Source: Antedon mediterranea (Eukaryota; Echinodermata; Crinoidea; Comatulida; Antedonidae). Taken from it: a DNA stretch of 60,000 nucleotides. Shown in pieces: positions 12,983 through 23,490 of this stretch (position 1 is the stretch's first letter; every line of letters begins with the position of its first letter). The translations under genes were made by a program, and so were the position numbers. The notes under the pieces were generated by a model. That model saw nothing but the letters and a program-made list of their open reading frames with translations, made no database searches and was not told the DNA's origin. The stretch spans positions 28,608,912 to 28,668,911 of the forward strand of contig NC_092675.1 of NCBI RefSeq assembly GCF_964355755.1, written 5' to 3'.

Positions 12983-13339
12983 TCAAAAAAGCTGCTCACG
13001 TTTTGTCTTGTGGTTGCTGTCACGCATCAGTGAGCATCGGTGGCTTACCGAAGAGTCGATTGAGTCCGAAACAAACCGATGGAGGAACTCTCGTACGGAA
13101 AAAAAATCGCTAGCTGGACACTGTGAAGCGGTATGGCCTGGTGTAGAACCACATTTATTACATTGCTTCGCTTGAGTTATTTTATTAACTGAATGATCTG
13201 CCTTAGTCTCGCCACTACGACTAGGCATACTACTACTAGTATTATCACCGTTCTCCATTTCATTAGATTGTTTAGTTGTTAGTTCATTTGTCCTACCATG
13301 TAGAAGTAACTTATCTAATGTACATCCACCCGTTTTCAA
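12983..13339 (-). pseudogene. Gag C-terminal part with zinc knuckle, Gypsy element B
   Basis: A 118-residue minus-strand frame, out of phase with the N-terminal gag part. The linker is Ser/Thr/Asn-rich. KQCNKCGSTPGHTASQC (13151-13201) is a CCHC knuckle (C-x2-C-x4-H-x4-C), the nucleocapsid signature. Frame changes between 13340 and 13510 break the link to the N-terminal part. No protease motif follows; the tail of the frame is unrecognised. Confidence 0.7.
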
Positions 13340-13509
13340 ACCAAATTTTCTTAGCTTAGAATCTGTTGTCGATTGAATAATACTGTATGTGATTTAATCT
13401 CTCCACTAATATCATGGAAATCACACTTATCAGCTTGTTCACGTAGTCTAATGTGATACACGTCAATGCTCTCACCTTTATTTTGCTGTAACTTTCTAAA
13501 TTTCGATCT

Positions 13510-13767
13510 TTAAAATTCACTGTTCGATGATGGTAAGAAGTAATTTTTCAAAGCTTCTTTTGCCTGTACGTATGTTGTACCTTTATTTGGTAGCATTTCA
13601 AATGTGTTAAAGTTACCTGGGCCAATGAAGTGTAGCAGCAGTGCTCTCTTCCTTACGTCAGCAGTCACGTTCGCCGCCACTAAGTAGTTATCAAACCTGG
13701 CGATCCATCTCGCCCATTCTTGTATGGTTGGATCAAAATACTCCACCGATATGTCAAATTTAGACAT
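13510..13767 (-). pseudogene. Gag N-terminal part, Gypsy element B
   Basis: The minus-strand frame starts with MSKFDISVEYFD at 13767, about 90 nt after the primer site, which supports this start. It contains WARWIARFDNYLVAANV, typical of the first helices of Gypsy capsid proteins. It stops at 13510 (SNSEF then stop), but the homology resumes at once (KFRKLQQNKGES, LREQADKCDF), so the stop is a mutation. Gag forms the particle that packages element RNA. Confidence 0.75.
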
Positions 13768-13857
13768 TATTGCTTACTTATAACAGGGAGTTGTTATTAG
13801 ACAACTCCCTGCTTATAATATCCACGGAGTTCACTTATCCACAATTCTCGTCGCCAA

Positions 13858-14855
13858 TGTTGTATATTGTGCTCTGGGAATGAATGATTAGTAAGTATTT
13901 CCAAAGAATATATATCACAAGAATGAGTATTCCGCGATTTTCGCATGAGAAATTTGTAACAGAGAGCTCCAGAGAGTGATGCCCGCCCTCATAAGGGCGG
14001 ATGTATACATACTAAATAAGACTTGATTTAATAGATATTATACATGTCACATTAAATAGAATTATGATAATATATTTTGCAATTGTAAACTATTTTATAA
14101 TACGTATTTATTAACAAACTAGTGTACATTCACTTTTACAGACAATTATTTACTAACATGCTAAGTTAGTTCACAAAAAAAGCCTAACACAGCAACACCA
14201 AAAATCAACGAATCGTTACTCAGCACGGCCTATTCTTTACCATTGCCGTGTACTACTCTACGCCCGGTAAATTAAGTATTGTTTTTATGATATAAATTAG
14301 TATAAAATACATGTTATTAATAGGACAAAATGTTAAATATCATTAACATTTATTTGTTTTACCAGAAACAAGTTAAATATAGGAATATTATTAAACTATC
14401 GTTCGTGAAAACGCGTAAACACCAACACGCCCGGTCACGCTATCGTAGCGCCCGGTTGATAAAGCAAACTGTTTATACGGCAGTTTTTACTAAATAAATT
14501 GCATAAAACGAACAATTAAACATCCAAATAGTATTTAACATGATGTTGGCATGTAGTTTATAACATTTTTTATCATGAAAATACTACCGGTGGTCCAGCC
14601 TTTGATTAGTGAAACCGTCACAAAAAGTTGTATACATCCCAGATACATCCACACTTATGGCGGCGCCCTACCACATGGACAATATTACTGTTACAGGGAA
14701 AATCGCGGATTACTCATTCTTGTGATATTATATTCTTTGGTATTTCACTGAGAAATCAGACCATGTGCTAATGTTCAGCCATCTTGTAGAACTCCTTTAT
14801 TAGTCTCCAATCCAGTCGTTAAATTGCTAATATGAATATATTACAAGAATGAACA
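13858..14855 (-). repeat. LTR of Gypsy element B, interrupted
   Basis: Minus-strand LTR running from TGTTCATTC (14855) to ACAACA (13858). An aataaa-like signal lies near 14793 (ctttatta on the plus strand). It is split by an 840-bp MITE at 13901-14740. Without the MITE and one copy of its 5-bp duplication the LTR is about 153 bp. Confidence 0.72.
13901..14740. mobile_element. MITE, 840 bp, TSD TATTT
   Basis: The terminal inverted repeats run for about 45 bp: ccaaagaatata... at 13901 and its complement ...tatattctttgg at 14740, extended through the aatgagta and cgcgattttc blocks. The 5-bp duplication TATTT sits at 13896-13900 and 14741-14745. There is no open frame inside. The interior is AT-rich with two small GC islands (near 14230 and 14430). 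The superfamily is not assigned. Confidence 0.82.
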
Positions 14856-15086
14856 ATTATTATTTGATGAACATATTTAATGTGTTGTCTTTTGTAAAAT
14901 ATGAATTCTTTTTAAGTTGCAATTTTACAAAATAAAATTTTCATAAAATATCATTTTAATATTTGGATTTAAACGTTGAAAAATATTATTTTAAAGTAAC
15001 ATACTAAAGAAAAAAAGTAGTGAAATCATAAACTGTAGATACATTTCACTTTTAAATGTGATTCTTTGTTGTTGTTGTTTTTGCAG
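14856..15086 (+). other. LRR gene intron, left part
   Basis: The sequence matches the 3' half of the other LRR introns (tgtagatacatttcacttttaaatgtgattc before the acceptor). The upstream half is missing because Gypsy element B begins at 14855. Confidence 0.65.
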
Positions 15087-15158
15087 AACTTTGTATAACA
15101 ACCAAATTAGTAATTTACCAGCTGATATATTTAATGGATTGGGTAATTTGCTATACTT
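15087..15158 (+). CDS. LRR exon 1 (72 nt)
   Basis: Flanked by tttttgcag and gtaagtatg. The exon completes a Leu codon begun in the previous exon, then reads TLYNNQISNLPADIFNGL and GNLLY, ending with two bases of the next Leu codon. This is one 24-residue LRR of the extracellular type (LxxLxLxxNxIxxLPxxxF). The phase-2/phase-2 boundaries make it symmetric. It is the partner of exon 5, with which it shares the FNGLGNL variant and much intron sequence. It probably forms part of the ligand-binding horseshoe of a secreted or membrane LRR protein; no other domain is visible in the window. Confidence 0.83.
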
Positions 15159-15543
15159 GTAAGTATGTTTGTACACATTGTGTTATTATATTCTTATTTC
15201 TTATTATTAATAATTGTTGATAATAATAACTGTAATTTATTGTAAACTAATTATGAAATACCGAATTTAAGTGAGTCATATTTAGAACATTCTTTTAGTA
15301 TAAATCAAAAATATTTAAGATGTTTGTTCTAACAAATTATTGTATTTAATGTTTTTTGTAATATGAATCTGTTTAAACTTGCAGTTTTACAAGATACTAG
15401 ATCATACGTAAATGTTTGGCTTAAAAATAAGTTAAAACACTAAAGAAAACAGGAAACAAAGTACTGTATAGTGAAATCATGGTAACGTCAAATGTAGATA
15501 AATTTCACTTTTAAATGTGATTCATTCGTGTTTCTTTTTTCAG

Positions 15544-15615
15544 GTTTTTGAGTTACAACCAATTTAGTAATTTACCAGCTAAAATGTTTCAGGGTTTGAA
15601 CAATTTGCAACGGTT
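15544..15615 (+). CDS. LRR exon 2 (72 nt)
   Basis: Acceptor ttttttcag at 15535-15543, donor gtaagtatg at 15616. It reads FLSYNQFSNLPAKMFQGL then NNLQR, one LRR in the same phase as exon 1. The intron between exons 1 and 2 is 385 bp. Exon 6 is its closest copy (PAK instead of PAD, NLQR ending). The intron after it is broken at 15776 by the 40-kb insertion. Confidence 0.83.
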
Positions 15616-15775
15616 GTAAGTATGTTTGTATGTTTCATTAATAATTGGCGATAATAACAATTGTAATTTATTATAAAATAATTATGAAATGACCAATGTA
15701 AGTGGATCATATTTTGAACATTCTTTTGATATAAATAAACAATACTTAAGGTGTTTATTCTAACAAACTATTGTA
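15616..15775 (+). other. LRR intron left part and 13-bp target duplication
   Basis: Intron sequence homologous to the other LRR introns, ending in acaaactattgta (15763-15775). The same 13 bp occurs at 55928-55940, where the intron resumes with tttaataaac. The two halves joined resemble an ordinary ~350-nt LRR intron. Confidence 0.85.
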
Positions 15776-16071
15776 GTTTTTTTTTTTTTCTTTCGTGGGA
15801 ATCGCCCACCTTTATTGTAATTTCTTCTCATTTTCATTAACATGACTTAACAGGTATTTATGAACGTATTCATTTACGAACCAATGTATAATAGTTAAAT
15901 ATTAAATTAAATACTTAAAACGATATAGATACATATTTGGCATAAAGGTAAATAGACTATACAGATGAAGCTATAATAGAAAAAAATACATTATACATAT
16001 TGCATATTTAAAATTTTACTGTACAGATAAATTAAAATATTGCATATATAAAAATAGTGAATGAAGTAAAA

Positions 16072-16838
16072 TTAAGGTAAGTTCTCTAAAATGCTAGTTT
16101 TTACATTTTTCCATTTTTTGTCTGCTTTCATAAAATTGCATGCGTATTCATCTGTAATTAAGGATTTCAATTCAAATGCAAACAAATTCCATATCACTTT
16201 ATGTTTTTTCGTTTTTTCTAATTTTTCCAAAATGCATGATTTATAAATGCAAAATGTGAATAATGAAATAAGTTCATTTACAATTATGTTTCGTGTACCT
16301 GTTATTTTTTTATACCAATTGATAGTACCTTCTGTTGGAAAAAACTTAATTATGAGGTCATTAAATTTAAGCCATACATTTTGAATTGCTGTACATTCAA
16401 CTAGCATATGTAATTCACATTCAATTTCTTGTTTACACCTGTCGCATATATTGTTTTCTACTATTTTCCAATCTAAGCCTTTTTTTACAAGGTAAAATGT
16501 TGTGTAGTAATTTAAAATTAAATTGTACAATTTTATTTATGTGCTTAAAGTTGTGTATTTTATTTGTCCATACTTTATACCAATCTAGTTCAGCATTATT
16601 GAACACTACTTCCCATTTTGCCTCTGCAAAGGGATAGGTAGCAATTTCATTTACAAAATGTCTATAATAAAATTGACCTTTGTTCTCTTTTCGGAACAAG
16701 GATTTCTCAATTGTGTTCACCTGTTCGTCATCATATTGGTCTCTCGCTATAGATTCTTTCCATTCAACAGGTATGGCATTAATAAGCAACATGTATTCTA
16801 TTAGACCATTTTGTCTTTTGAATTATTTACTATAATAT
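16072..16838 (-). pseudogene. L1-like LINE 1, C-terminal part with zinc finger
   Basis: Two overlapping minus-strand frames (16792-16433 and 16530-16072) joined by a frameshift near 16480-16500. Landmarks are AIPVEWKESI, FNFKLLHNILPCKKRL, then NICDRCKQEIECELHMLVEC, a CCHC finger (C-x2-C-x7-H-x4-C) usual after the RT of L1/Tx1 elements. The protein ends near 16072 (ENLP). The piece begins at 16838, where the LTR element cuts in; the upstream coding part resumes at 42062. Codons before 16792 carry two stops. Confidence 0.75.
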
Positions 16839-17261
16839 TGTAGCAGACCTACCACATAGCTTTTAAACAATTCAACATTTACTTTTAATTTGATTATTTA
16901 TACATCCTCTATATATCTCTTTATTTAACCTCACATTGACAGGTTACCTTCCTGTTACCTTCACTTTTCTAGCTAATGGATTTTAAGAATGTTAATGACT
17001 CTAACAGAAAACCACATTAATTCTCTTAATCCTAATTGGTCAGATGAGATGGGCCAAGCCCAATATTATCATGCACTGACCACATTATTACATTTACCAG
17101 CATCTTAGCTACACCGTTTATTGCATTGTCTTATCAAATATTGTATATTGTATATTTTATCTATTTATTGAGAATCCTCACTTGATTCACTTTGAATAAA
17201 TTGCATAGTTTACTGTATACATTTAGTAGTTTTATTTTACCGTTGTGCCGACAATTACTAA
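16839..17261 (+). repeat. 5' LTR of element C
   Basis: Begins TGTAGCAGACC and ends GACAATTACTAA. The last ~115 bp (from tattttatctatttattgag) recurs at 41946-42061 with a few differences, which fixes the 3' edge. The sequence after it, gtggtgaccctcg, fits a tRNA primer-binding site. Confidence 0.8.
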
Positions 17262-17302
17262 AGTGGTGACCCTCGACTTTCTTATACCGAATTTAACTTA
17301 AA

Positions 17303-17753
17303 ATGGAAGGACAACAGCAACAACGACAGCTATACCGCAACCTCCAGCACAACCCCAGCACCAGGAACAACCTGTGGTGCCCGCTCCTGACGCAGCAACC
17401 GTCAACAGGCCAATTTATTCTGTAGCGTTGAAACTGCCTCCATACTGGCCCAATGATCCGATATTGTGGTTCACCCAAGTGGAAGCACAGTTCACAACGC
17501 GTGGGATTACAGTAGATGCTACAAAATACGCTTACTTACCGTAGTCGGATCATTGCAACCTGAAATTGCGCAGGAAGTTCGGGATCTACTTCTCAACCCG
17601 CCGACTGATAACAGGTATGTGAACTTGAAAGATACCTTAATACGTCGGACAACTGACTCCGACCAACAGCGCCTCCGCCAACTCCTGACGTCCGAGGAGT
17701 TGGGGGATAGGAAACCGTCGCAATTATACCGACGGATGTACACGAGAATTTAA
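17303..17753 (+). pseudogene. Gag N-terminal part of element C
   Basis: A possible start is ATG at 17303, about 40 nt after the primer site. The homology moves between frames: a Gln/Pro-rich lead, then [21 protein letters not shown] near 17430-17490 in one frame, then [17 protein letters not shown] and ELGDRKPSQLYRRM (17540-17742) in another. This is the capsid-type gag of Mag-like Gypsy elements common in invertebrates (family knowledge). A frameshift lies at about 17540. The gag homology ends at 17742 and resumes at 39775. Confidence 0.75.
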
Positions 17754-17978
17754 CCATGAAACGCTCGCAGCTGTTGCTTGAGTGAAAACCAAATATGCAG
17801 ACGCTATCAAGTCCATCTCTGGACACAAGATGGAAAAACAGACATACTTACGCACACTATGAAAAGAATCGTCATCTGTACGCGCTCGGATCTATCTCGG
17901 CATGCTCAAGCAGTGGTGGCGCCAGCGGGGGGGGGGCTACGGGGGCTCTAGCCCCCTCGTCGGGGAGCCTAGCCCCGC
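17754..17978 (+). other. Unassigned segment after the gag break
   Basis: The sequence changes from gag at about 17745. One frame reads KTKYADAIKSISGHKMEK and LGMLKQWWRQ, which could be a coding remnant of another element, but I do not recognise it. A G-rich tract at 17928-17940 and repeated gtcgggga words precede the next repeat. Confidence 0.35.
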
Positions 17979-18473
17979 CGTCGGGGAACACGGGTACTTT
18001 TTGTCGGGGAATATAATAACAGTAAAAAGCGTTCGCGTTCACTTCGTAGCTAGCTTCAGCGCCTAGAAAACCGCGACGTTTCATTGACCGTGAGAGTACG
18101 TCAGAGTGATATTATGCATTCATTATTGCCAGCGATCTAACTTACTACTAAACAATAGTTAGGTTCGCACTTGTCTGGCGGTATCCCTTTGTACGAATCG
18201 TTCAACGTTGGGTCGAGACGCGTGATATCAAGTTCCATCCAGGGACCAAAATGTGTAATGTAGTTATTTTCCAGGCGAAGTTTACCGACGGTTACCGAAG
18301 GGAACACGGGTACTTTTTGTCGGGGAATATAATATACAGTAAAAAGCGTTCGCGTTCACTTCGTAGCTAGCTTCAGCGCCTAGAAAACCGTGACGTTTCA
18401 TTTGACTGTGAGAGTACGTCAGAGTGATATTATGCACTTTATATGCATCCATTATTGCCAGTGATCTAACTTA
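17979..18473 (+). repeat. ~317-bp tandem duplication
   Basis: The block starting gggaacacgggtactttttg occurs at about 17983 and at 18300, each followed by aaaaagcgttcgcgttcac, tagctagcttcagcgcc and cgatctaactta-like sequence. The second copy is cut at its final TTA by the MITE at 18474. Confidence 0.85.
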
Positions 18474-19547
18474 GGCCCTGTTCAGACCCATGGCGTTAGA
18501 CCGTTTTAGCGTACGACGCTAAAAGAATGTGTGTCTGAACAGTTGGGGATTAGCGTACAACGCGTCGTACAACGGTTGTAGCGTTGTAGTGGAAAACGGT
18601 TGATAGTACCGTTTTAGCGTACGACGCTACTGTAAGTCAACGTTGTATCCAATCAGAACGTTTCCTGTTATGACGCGAAACAAGGTTTGACCCAGGCTGA
18701 CATCTTGTATCGTCAATGTGTGAGATGGATTTCAATAACAAAAAGGCCAGAATAAATAAGGCCTAACTACACTACAAATACAACTGTTACAAAGGCTACA
18801 AACTATTATCAACTGATTACCATTATATTTTCTAACAAATGACATAAATACATGCACCTTGTATTTAAACATAGGGACTACGATCCCATCCGCTTTTAGG
18901 CCTAGCTAGGCCTAGAGCCATTCACGCATTTCATTCAAGCTAAAAACTAGCGTGGGACATCAAGTCACTCATTCATCAAGGCAGACTAGACTGGACAAGT
19001 TTAATGCTGAAAACCCCCTAACTCCTAAAAAATCAGTAAACAAACAAGGGGAGCTGTGTCCCTTTTATTAGCAAGTTAAGGGTTATTTTCAACCGACTGA
19101 ACTAAAGAATATATATCTTTGACTGGACTGGATAGACTAATCACAATCATTGTTTTCTTCATCATTACGAGGCCTGCTTTATTTTCGTAACACAAGAGCC
19201 TGGGGAAAATGTTTTTTACTACAAAATAAAAACAATAGAAACAGAAATTTACTTTACTATATTTTTTTCTTAAATAAATGCTGAGGTATGTTTTATTTAC
19301 GGCAAATTTTGTCATAATTGTAGGGCTGAGATCTAGGCCTATATACAGTGGAAATAATGATGAAAACACGTGGGTAAGAGCACGTGAATATGCAACTAGA
19401 AACAACCTGGATGACGTACTTCCGTTGTAACGATAATCGTACGCTATGGGTCTGAACACCTCGTTTTTTTCTCTGCGGTTTGTAACGTGACCTTGATAGT
19501 AACGTTGTACGCTAAAACGGTCTAACGCCATGGGTCTGAACAGGGCC
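18474..19547. mobile_element. Harbinger-like MITE, 1074 bp
   Basis: Terminal inverted repeats of over 35 bp start GGCCCTGTTCAGACC and continue through atggcgttagaccgtttt. Internal copies of gtacgacgct-like words follow. It is flanked by TTA on the left (18471-18473) and TCA on the right (19548-19550). A 3-bp duplication with TTA/TAA is the PIF/Harbinger habit, but here the two sides differ by one base and the left neighbour does not continue on the right, so the right side may have been rearranged. No transposase; the 151-residue minus-strand frame inside is not recognisable. Confidence 0.72.
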
Positions 19548-19550
19548 TCA

Positions 19551-19893
19551 GTAAGAATGACACCCCTGCCAGGATCAAAACAATGGCAACCAGCAACAGT
19601 AATTGAACATCACAATACACCACGATCTTATGTAGTAGAACACAATGGAAAGAAATATCGCAGAAACAGAAAAGATCTTAAAACAGCAACAAGTGCAGCA
19701 AACCGATACTTTGAACCAGATCTCACATATGATTATAACACCTATCCAACAACCACCGAGACCAAACAATCATCACCGGAAATAACCATTCCCAAACAGA
19801 AAACGCCAGCCAATGCTAAACCTGATACCAACGAACCACCAGCTTACATAACCAGAAGCGGACGCACCAGCAAGCCACCTAATCGGTTGGACC

Positions 19894-19898
<5 letters not shown>
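19551..19898 (+). pseudogene. Gypsy Pol C-terminal fragment
   Basis: Reads SVRMTPLPGSKQWQPATVIE, then KKYRRNRKDLKTA and finally TRSGRTSKPPNRLDL then stop. The pattern (basic chromodomain-like segment, YRRNRKDL, then RSGRxSKPPxRLD at the end) is typical of the C-terminus of Gypsy integrase polyproteins. The apparent start at 19530 lies within the MITE and is not real. The stop overlaps a run of 28 A at 19897-19924, which could be a polypurine tract or the tail of a retrocopy. No LTR is recognised after it. Confidence 0.72.
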
Positions 19899-19924
<26 letters not shown>

Positions 19925-20196
19925 CATTAGGCGCAGGAGCCCCGGATAGCGTTACGTTTGAAAACCCCAAAAAGTGAGGTTTTCAACCATTAGCGGCATG
20001 ACTGATGTGAGTGATTAATATGTTTTACGGATGGTTTCAAGGACTATCCTACCAGTGGGCTGTTCACTGGTCAAATGATTGACACTTTGTATCACCGTTT
20101 GTAACTGGAGCTGTGACGACCTTTGTAACTGGAGCTGTGACGACCTTGCAAGAATACTAGGCCAGAATTTTTAATTGAAAATTGCCTTGGTATTAA
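19925..20196 (+). other. Non-coding linker
   Basis: A 24-bp direct repeat of tttgtaactggagctgtgac lies at about 20098 and 20122. Nothing else recognised. Confidence 0.5.
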
Positions 20197-22800
20197 CATG
20201 GTAGTCCATGGGATTTAGCTAAAAAATGACCCTTTTCTCACACAAATTGCAAGAAAAGGTTTTTTTGATGAAATGTGTTCTTTAGACCCTACTGAACACA
20301 TTTATCAACGTTAGGACATTTTTCGACAACAGGAAGTAGCCTAATTTGCATAATTAAAAATGGCCGCCATTTTTAATAACGTACTCTGTATCTTGGAAAC
20401 CGCTAGTCACAGATACTTAATTATGGTGTCAAAATCGTTAGAATATATGTTTTTATATTCACTTTAATGAAAAAGTTTGTCCAAAAATGAATGGAAGTGC
20501 TATTTCTAACATTATTGACCTTTGACCTTGATTTATCATATCTCAGCAACCACTAATCGGAGATATACAAATTAGGGCTTAAATTGTTCAGAAACTACAC
20601 ATTTATATCCAGTCTAATGGCATGTTTTTGCAAAAAATGGCGGATTCTAACATTATTGACCTTTGACCTTGATTTATCATATCTTAGCAGCCACTAATCT
20701 GAGAGACACACAATATGGCTCAAACTGTTAAAAAACTACATATTTATATTTAGTCTAATGGCATGTTTTTGCAAAAAATGGCCGATTCTAACATTATTGA
20801 CCTTTGAACTTTGCACTACATAAAATCGCATAACTTTGAAAATATTGTACATATGAAATTATTTTTAGTGTCAAATTGTTTAGAACATACATGTTTCTAT
20901 AGAGTCCAATGATACATTATGTCCAATAATGGCCTATTGTATGGTTATTAACATTTGAACTATATTTGAAAATTCTTTAAACCCGGAATCTTCTTCATGT
21001 GGACATCCATTAGAACATGTGATTTGGCACTACTTGTTTAAAATATGGTGGTAATTTAAAGTGCATGTAACCAGTTGATTTAAATTAAATTTAAAAACTG
21101 AAAATATTCACTTAAAAAAAAAATATTAGACTATATATACATACATTATAGGTTTGGATTATTAATACATTTTTAATTCGGTCTTACATCTTACTCAGGA
21201 GAAAGTTGGTGTTGACACTATTAACAGAGCCAACAAAAATGTATTTTTTTTAAATGATATATTGTACATACTTTAAATAGGCCATGCCATTTTGCAGGTT
21301 TATTAACGTTTTTTTCAATTTAGTAATTTATTTTTTGAATTAAATGGCATATTCAAAAAAACAAATTTCTAAAGATTATTTAATTTATATTTTGCTAAGG
21401 ATAGCATCACTCTTGAGGGCATTCTTTTAGGTTGAAACATAGTCTTATTAAGAAGGCATTTTCTACTAATAGACGCATTGTTGACAACTGGAATTTTAAA
21501 AGATCGATATTAATGCAACATATTTAGTTTAGTTTAATTAATTGGCTATCGAGACTCATAATTAGGCTGACCACCACTTGCAATATTTTCGCCGTATACA
21601 GTAAAAACCTCAGTTTCTTATGGAATTTATTTATTTATTTCAATAACCATATACAGTACGACTACTAGTTGGTGTATAGTTTTTAACCTTCTATAACTTG
21701 TTTTTTTACTTTTTTTACGTGAATGTATTGTGTATGTACCATGTTTCTATGTGGTTTAATTTTTACCATTTTTTAACCATCAATTTTAATGCTTTTAATA
21801 TAAATATCTTGTAATTCAGCTTCAGCTGCGAAAACGATAAGAAATAAACTAAACAAACGTGTAAACTTGTAGGCAGTTTATGGATGAATGCAATAGTTTA
21901 TGCTTATAAATTTAATGTACCATGGCCTACTTTAAACTAAACATAATAAGTCAACGTTGCAACTCTTACATTTTAGAGTGCCAAATCACATGTTCTAATG
22001 GATGTCCACATGAAGAAGATTCCGGGTTTAAAGAATTTTCAAATATAGTTCAAATGTTAATAACCATACAATAGGCCATTATTGGACATAATGTGTCATT
22101 GGACTCTATAGAAACATGTATGTTCTGAACAATTTGACACTAAAAATAATTTCATATGTACAATATTTTCAAAGTTATGCGATTTTATGTAGTGCAAAGT
22201 TCAAAGGTCAATAATGTTAGAATCGGCCATTTTTTGCAAAAACATGCCATTAGACTAAATATAAATATGTAGTTTTTTAACAGTTTGAGCCATATTGTGT
22301 GTCTCTCAGATTAGTGGTTGCTAAGATATGATAAATCAAGGTCAAAGGTCAATAATGTTAGAATCCGCCATTTTTTGCAAAAACATGCCATTAGACTGGA
22401 TATAAATGTGTAGTTTCTGAACAATTTAAGCCCTAATTTGTATATCTCCGATTAGTAGTTGCTGAGATATAATAAATCAAGGTCAAAGGTCAATAATGTT
22501 AGAAATAGCACTTCCATTCATTTTTGGACAAACTTTTTCATTAAAGTGAATATAAAAACATATATTCTAACGATTTTGACACCATAATTAAGTATCTGTG
22601 ACTAGCGGTTTCCAAGATACAGAGTACGTTATTAAAAATGGCGGCCATTTTTAATTATGCAAATTAGGCTACTTCCTGTTGTCGAAAAATGTCCTAACGT
22701 TGATAAATGTGTTCAGTAGGGTCTAAAGAACACATTTCATCAAAAAAACCTTTTCTTGCAATTTGTGTGAGTTAAAAGTCTAAATCCCATTGACTATGGA
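20197..22800. mobile_element. Foldback element B with ~830-bp inverted arms
   Basis: The left arm 20197-21035 and right arm 21976-22800 are nearly perfect reverse complements, for example acttcctgttgtcgaaaaatg on the right against its complement at 20310-20345. Each arm holds about four ~142-bp modules anchored on TGACCTTTGACCT at 20516 and 20657 and a decayed one near 20797, with mirrored copies at 22480 and 22339. The interior is AT-rich and non-coding. It is related to element A in module content. There is no transposase. The outer ends are approximate. Confidence 0.85.
20516..20528. promoter_or_regulatory. DR1-type nuclear receptor half-site pair (sequence match only)
   Basis: TGACCT T TGACCT, whose complement is AGGTCA A AGGTCA, a perfect direct repeat with one-base spacing. 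The same 13-mer occurs at 3203-3215, 6134-6146, 20657-20669, 22339-22351 and 22480-22492, always in foldback arm modules. In animals this is the classic site for RXR/HNF4/COUP-TF-type receptors. Whether it is bound here is unknown. Confidence 0.4.
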
Positions 22801-23490
22801 GATAGAAACAAATTTTTCTATCTTTCTTTCTAAAATAAATGGTCACTACAATTTCAAACTAGGCTTAGTCCACCACCGTAATAATTACGAATCGAAACCT
22901 AAATTAAAATTGTTGGTATTCTTTGGCCGTTGTTTGATTAATTACATCTTCATGCCATGTTTTTTTTTTCTAATGATTTGGCGATACGCTCCTATATTAA
23001 TTAGGCCTACTAGCAGAGGGTTCGATGAGTTTTGAAAAGTTATGGAAATGTGGTCTAACATATAGCAATTCAGTTTTTTAAGGCCTTTCTTCCATGTCCG
23101 AGCCTTTGGAAATATTAAAAAGTTATATTAATATAATATATTCCGTGTTTTCATGTTTTAAGAAATTGTATATCATTTCAGATTTTTCGCGATGCGTTTT
23201 TATTTGTTTCGCGCTTCGTCTTGTTGGCAAAAGTAACCCTCGACTTCCGCTCGAGCTTTCTCCGTACATACCGATAATTAATATGATTATTCATTTCATT
23301 TTTTGTACATTATTAAAAAATGAAATACAGAACTCCATACGGAACATACCCTGCTCTGAGAAAACACTTGTGGGCGATTCCCCGAATACGGCATGCTTTG
23401 GGGACTTTGACTTTGGAGTAAATCGAAACGTCAAGCAACTCAACAGTTCTTTTCAGAACTCTGGGAGTGAGTTGCCATGTTTTGATCATA
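22801..23490. other. Mostly unassigned; right end belongs to Gypsy element D
   Basis: Plus-strand frames here (such as 172 residues from 23094) show no recognisable domain and look like chance. On the minus strand just below 23490 the Gypsy D frame continues (HYYDQNMATHSQ) across the 3-bp duplication of the TIR element, so element D extends to the left. The extent is unclear after about 20 codons because stops appear. A stem-loop agttctTTTCagaact lies at about 23444-23459. Confidence 0.45.

Larger units (their letters stand above)
12983..14855 (-). mobile_element. Gypsy-like element B, 5' remnant (LTR, primer site, gag)
   Basis: Read on the minus strand: an LTR (14855 to 13858), a primer-binding site starting TTGGCGACGAGAAT just after it, then gag fragments with a zinc knuckle. 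The LTR begins TGTTCATTCTTG and ends TACAACA, the usual TG...CA form. Everything after the knuckle (protease, RT, integrase, 3' LTR) is missing. It stands at the left edge of the LRR intron sequence, so upstream LRR exons may lie beyond it or be lost. Confidence 0.8.

Noticed and set aside
17795-18084. Frames over the G-rich tract (Gly/Ser/Ala-rich, both strands)
   Set aside because: Low-complexity translation of ggggggctacgggg-like repeats, open on both strands.
19076-19531. 151-residue minus-strand frame inside the Harbinger-like MITE
   Set aside because: No transposase motif, and part of it is the TIR itself.
20160-22800. A possible lncRNA or hairpin-RNA gene over the long palindrome
   Set aside because: The arms could give double-stranded RNA if transcribed, but no promoter or terminator can be supported; a foldback transposon explains the structure.
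23444-23459. Histone-mRNA-type 3' stem-loop (agttctTTTCagaact)
   Set aside because: The loop and stem length fit loosely, but the first stem pair differs from consensus and there is no histone gene or downstream element nearby.
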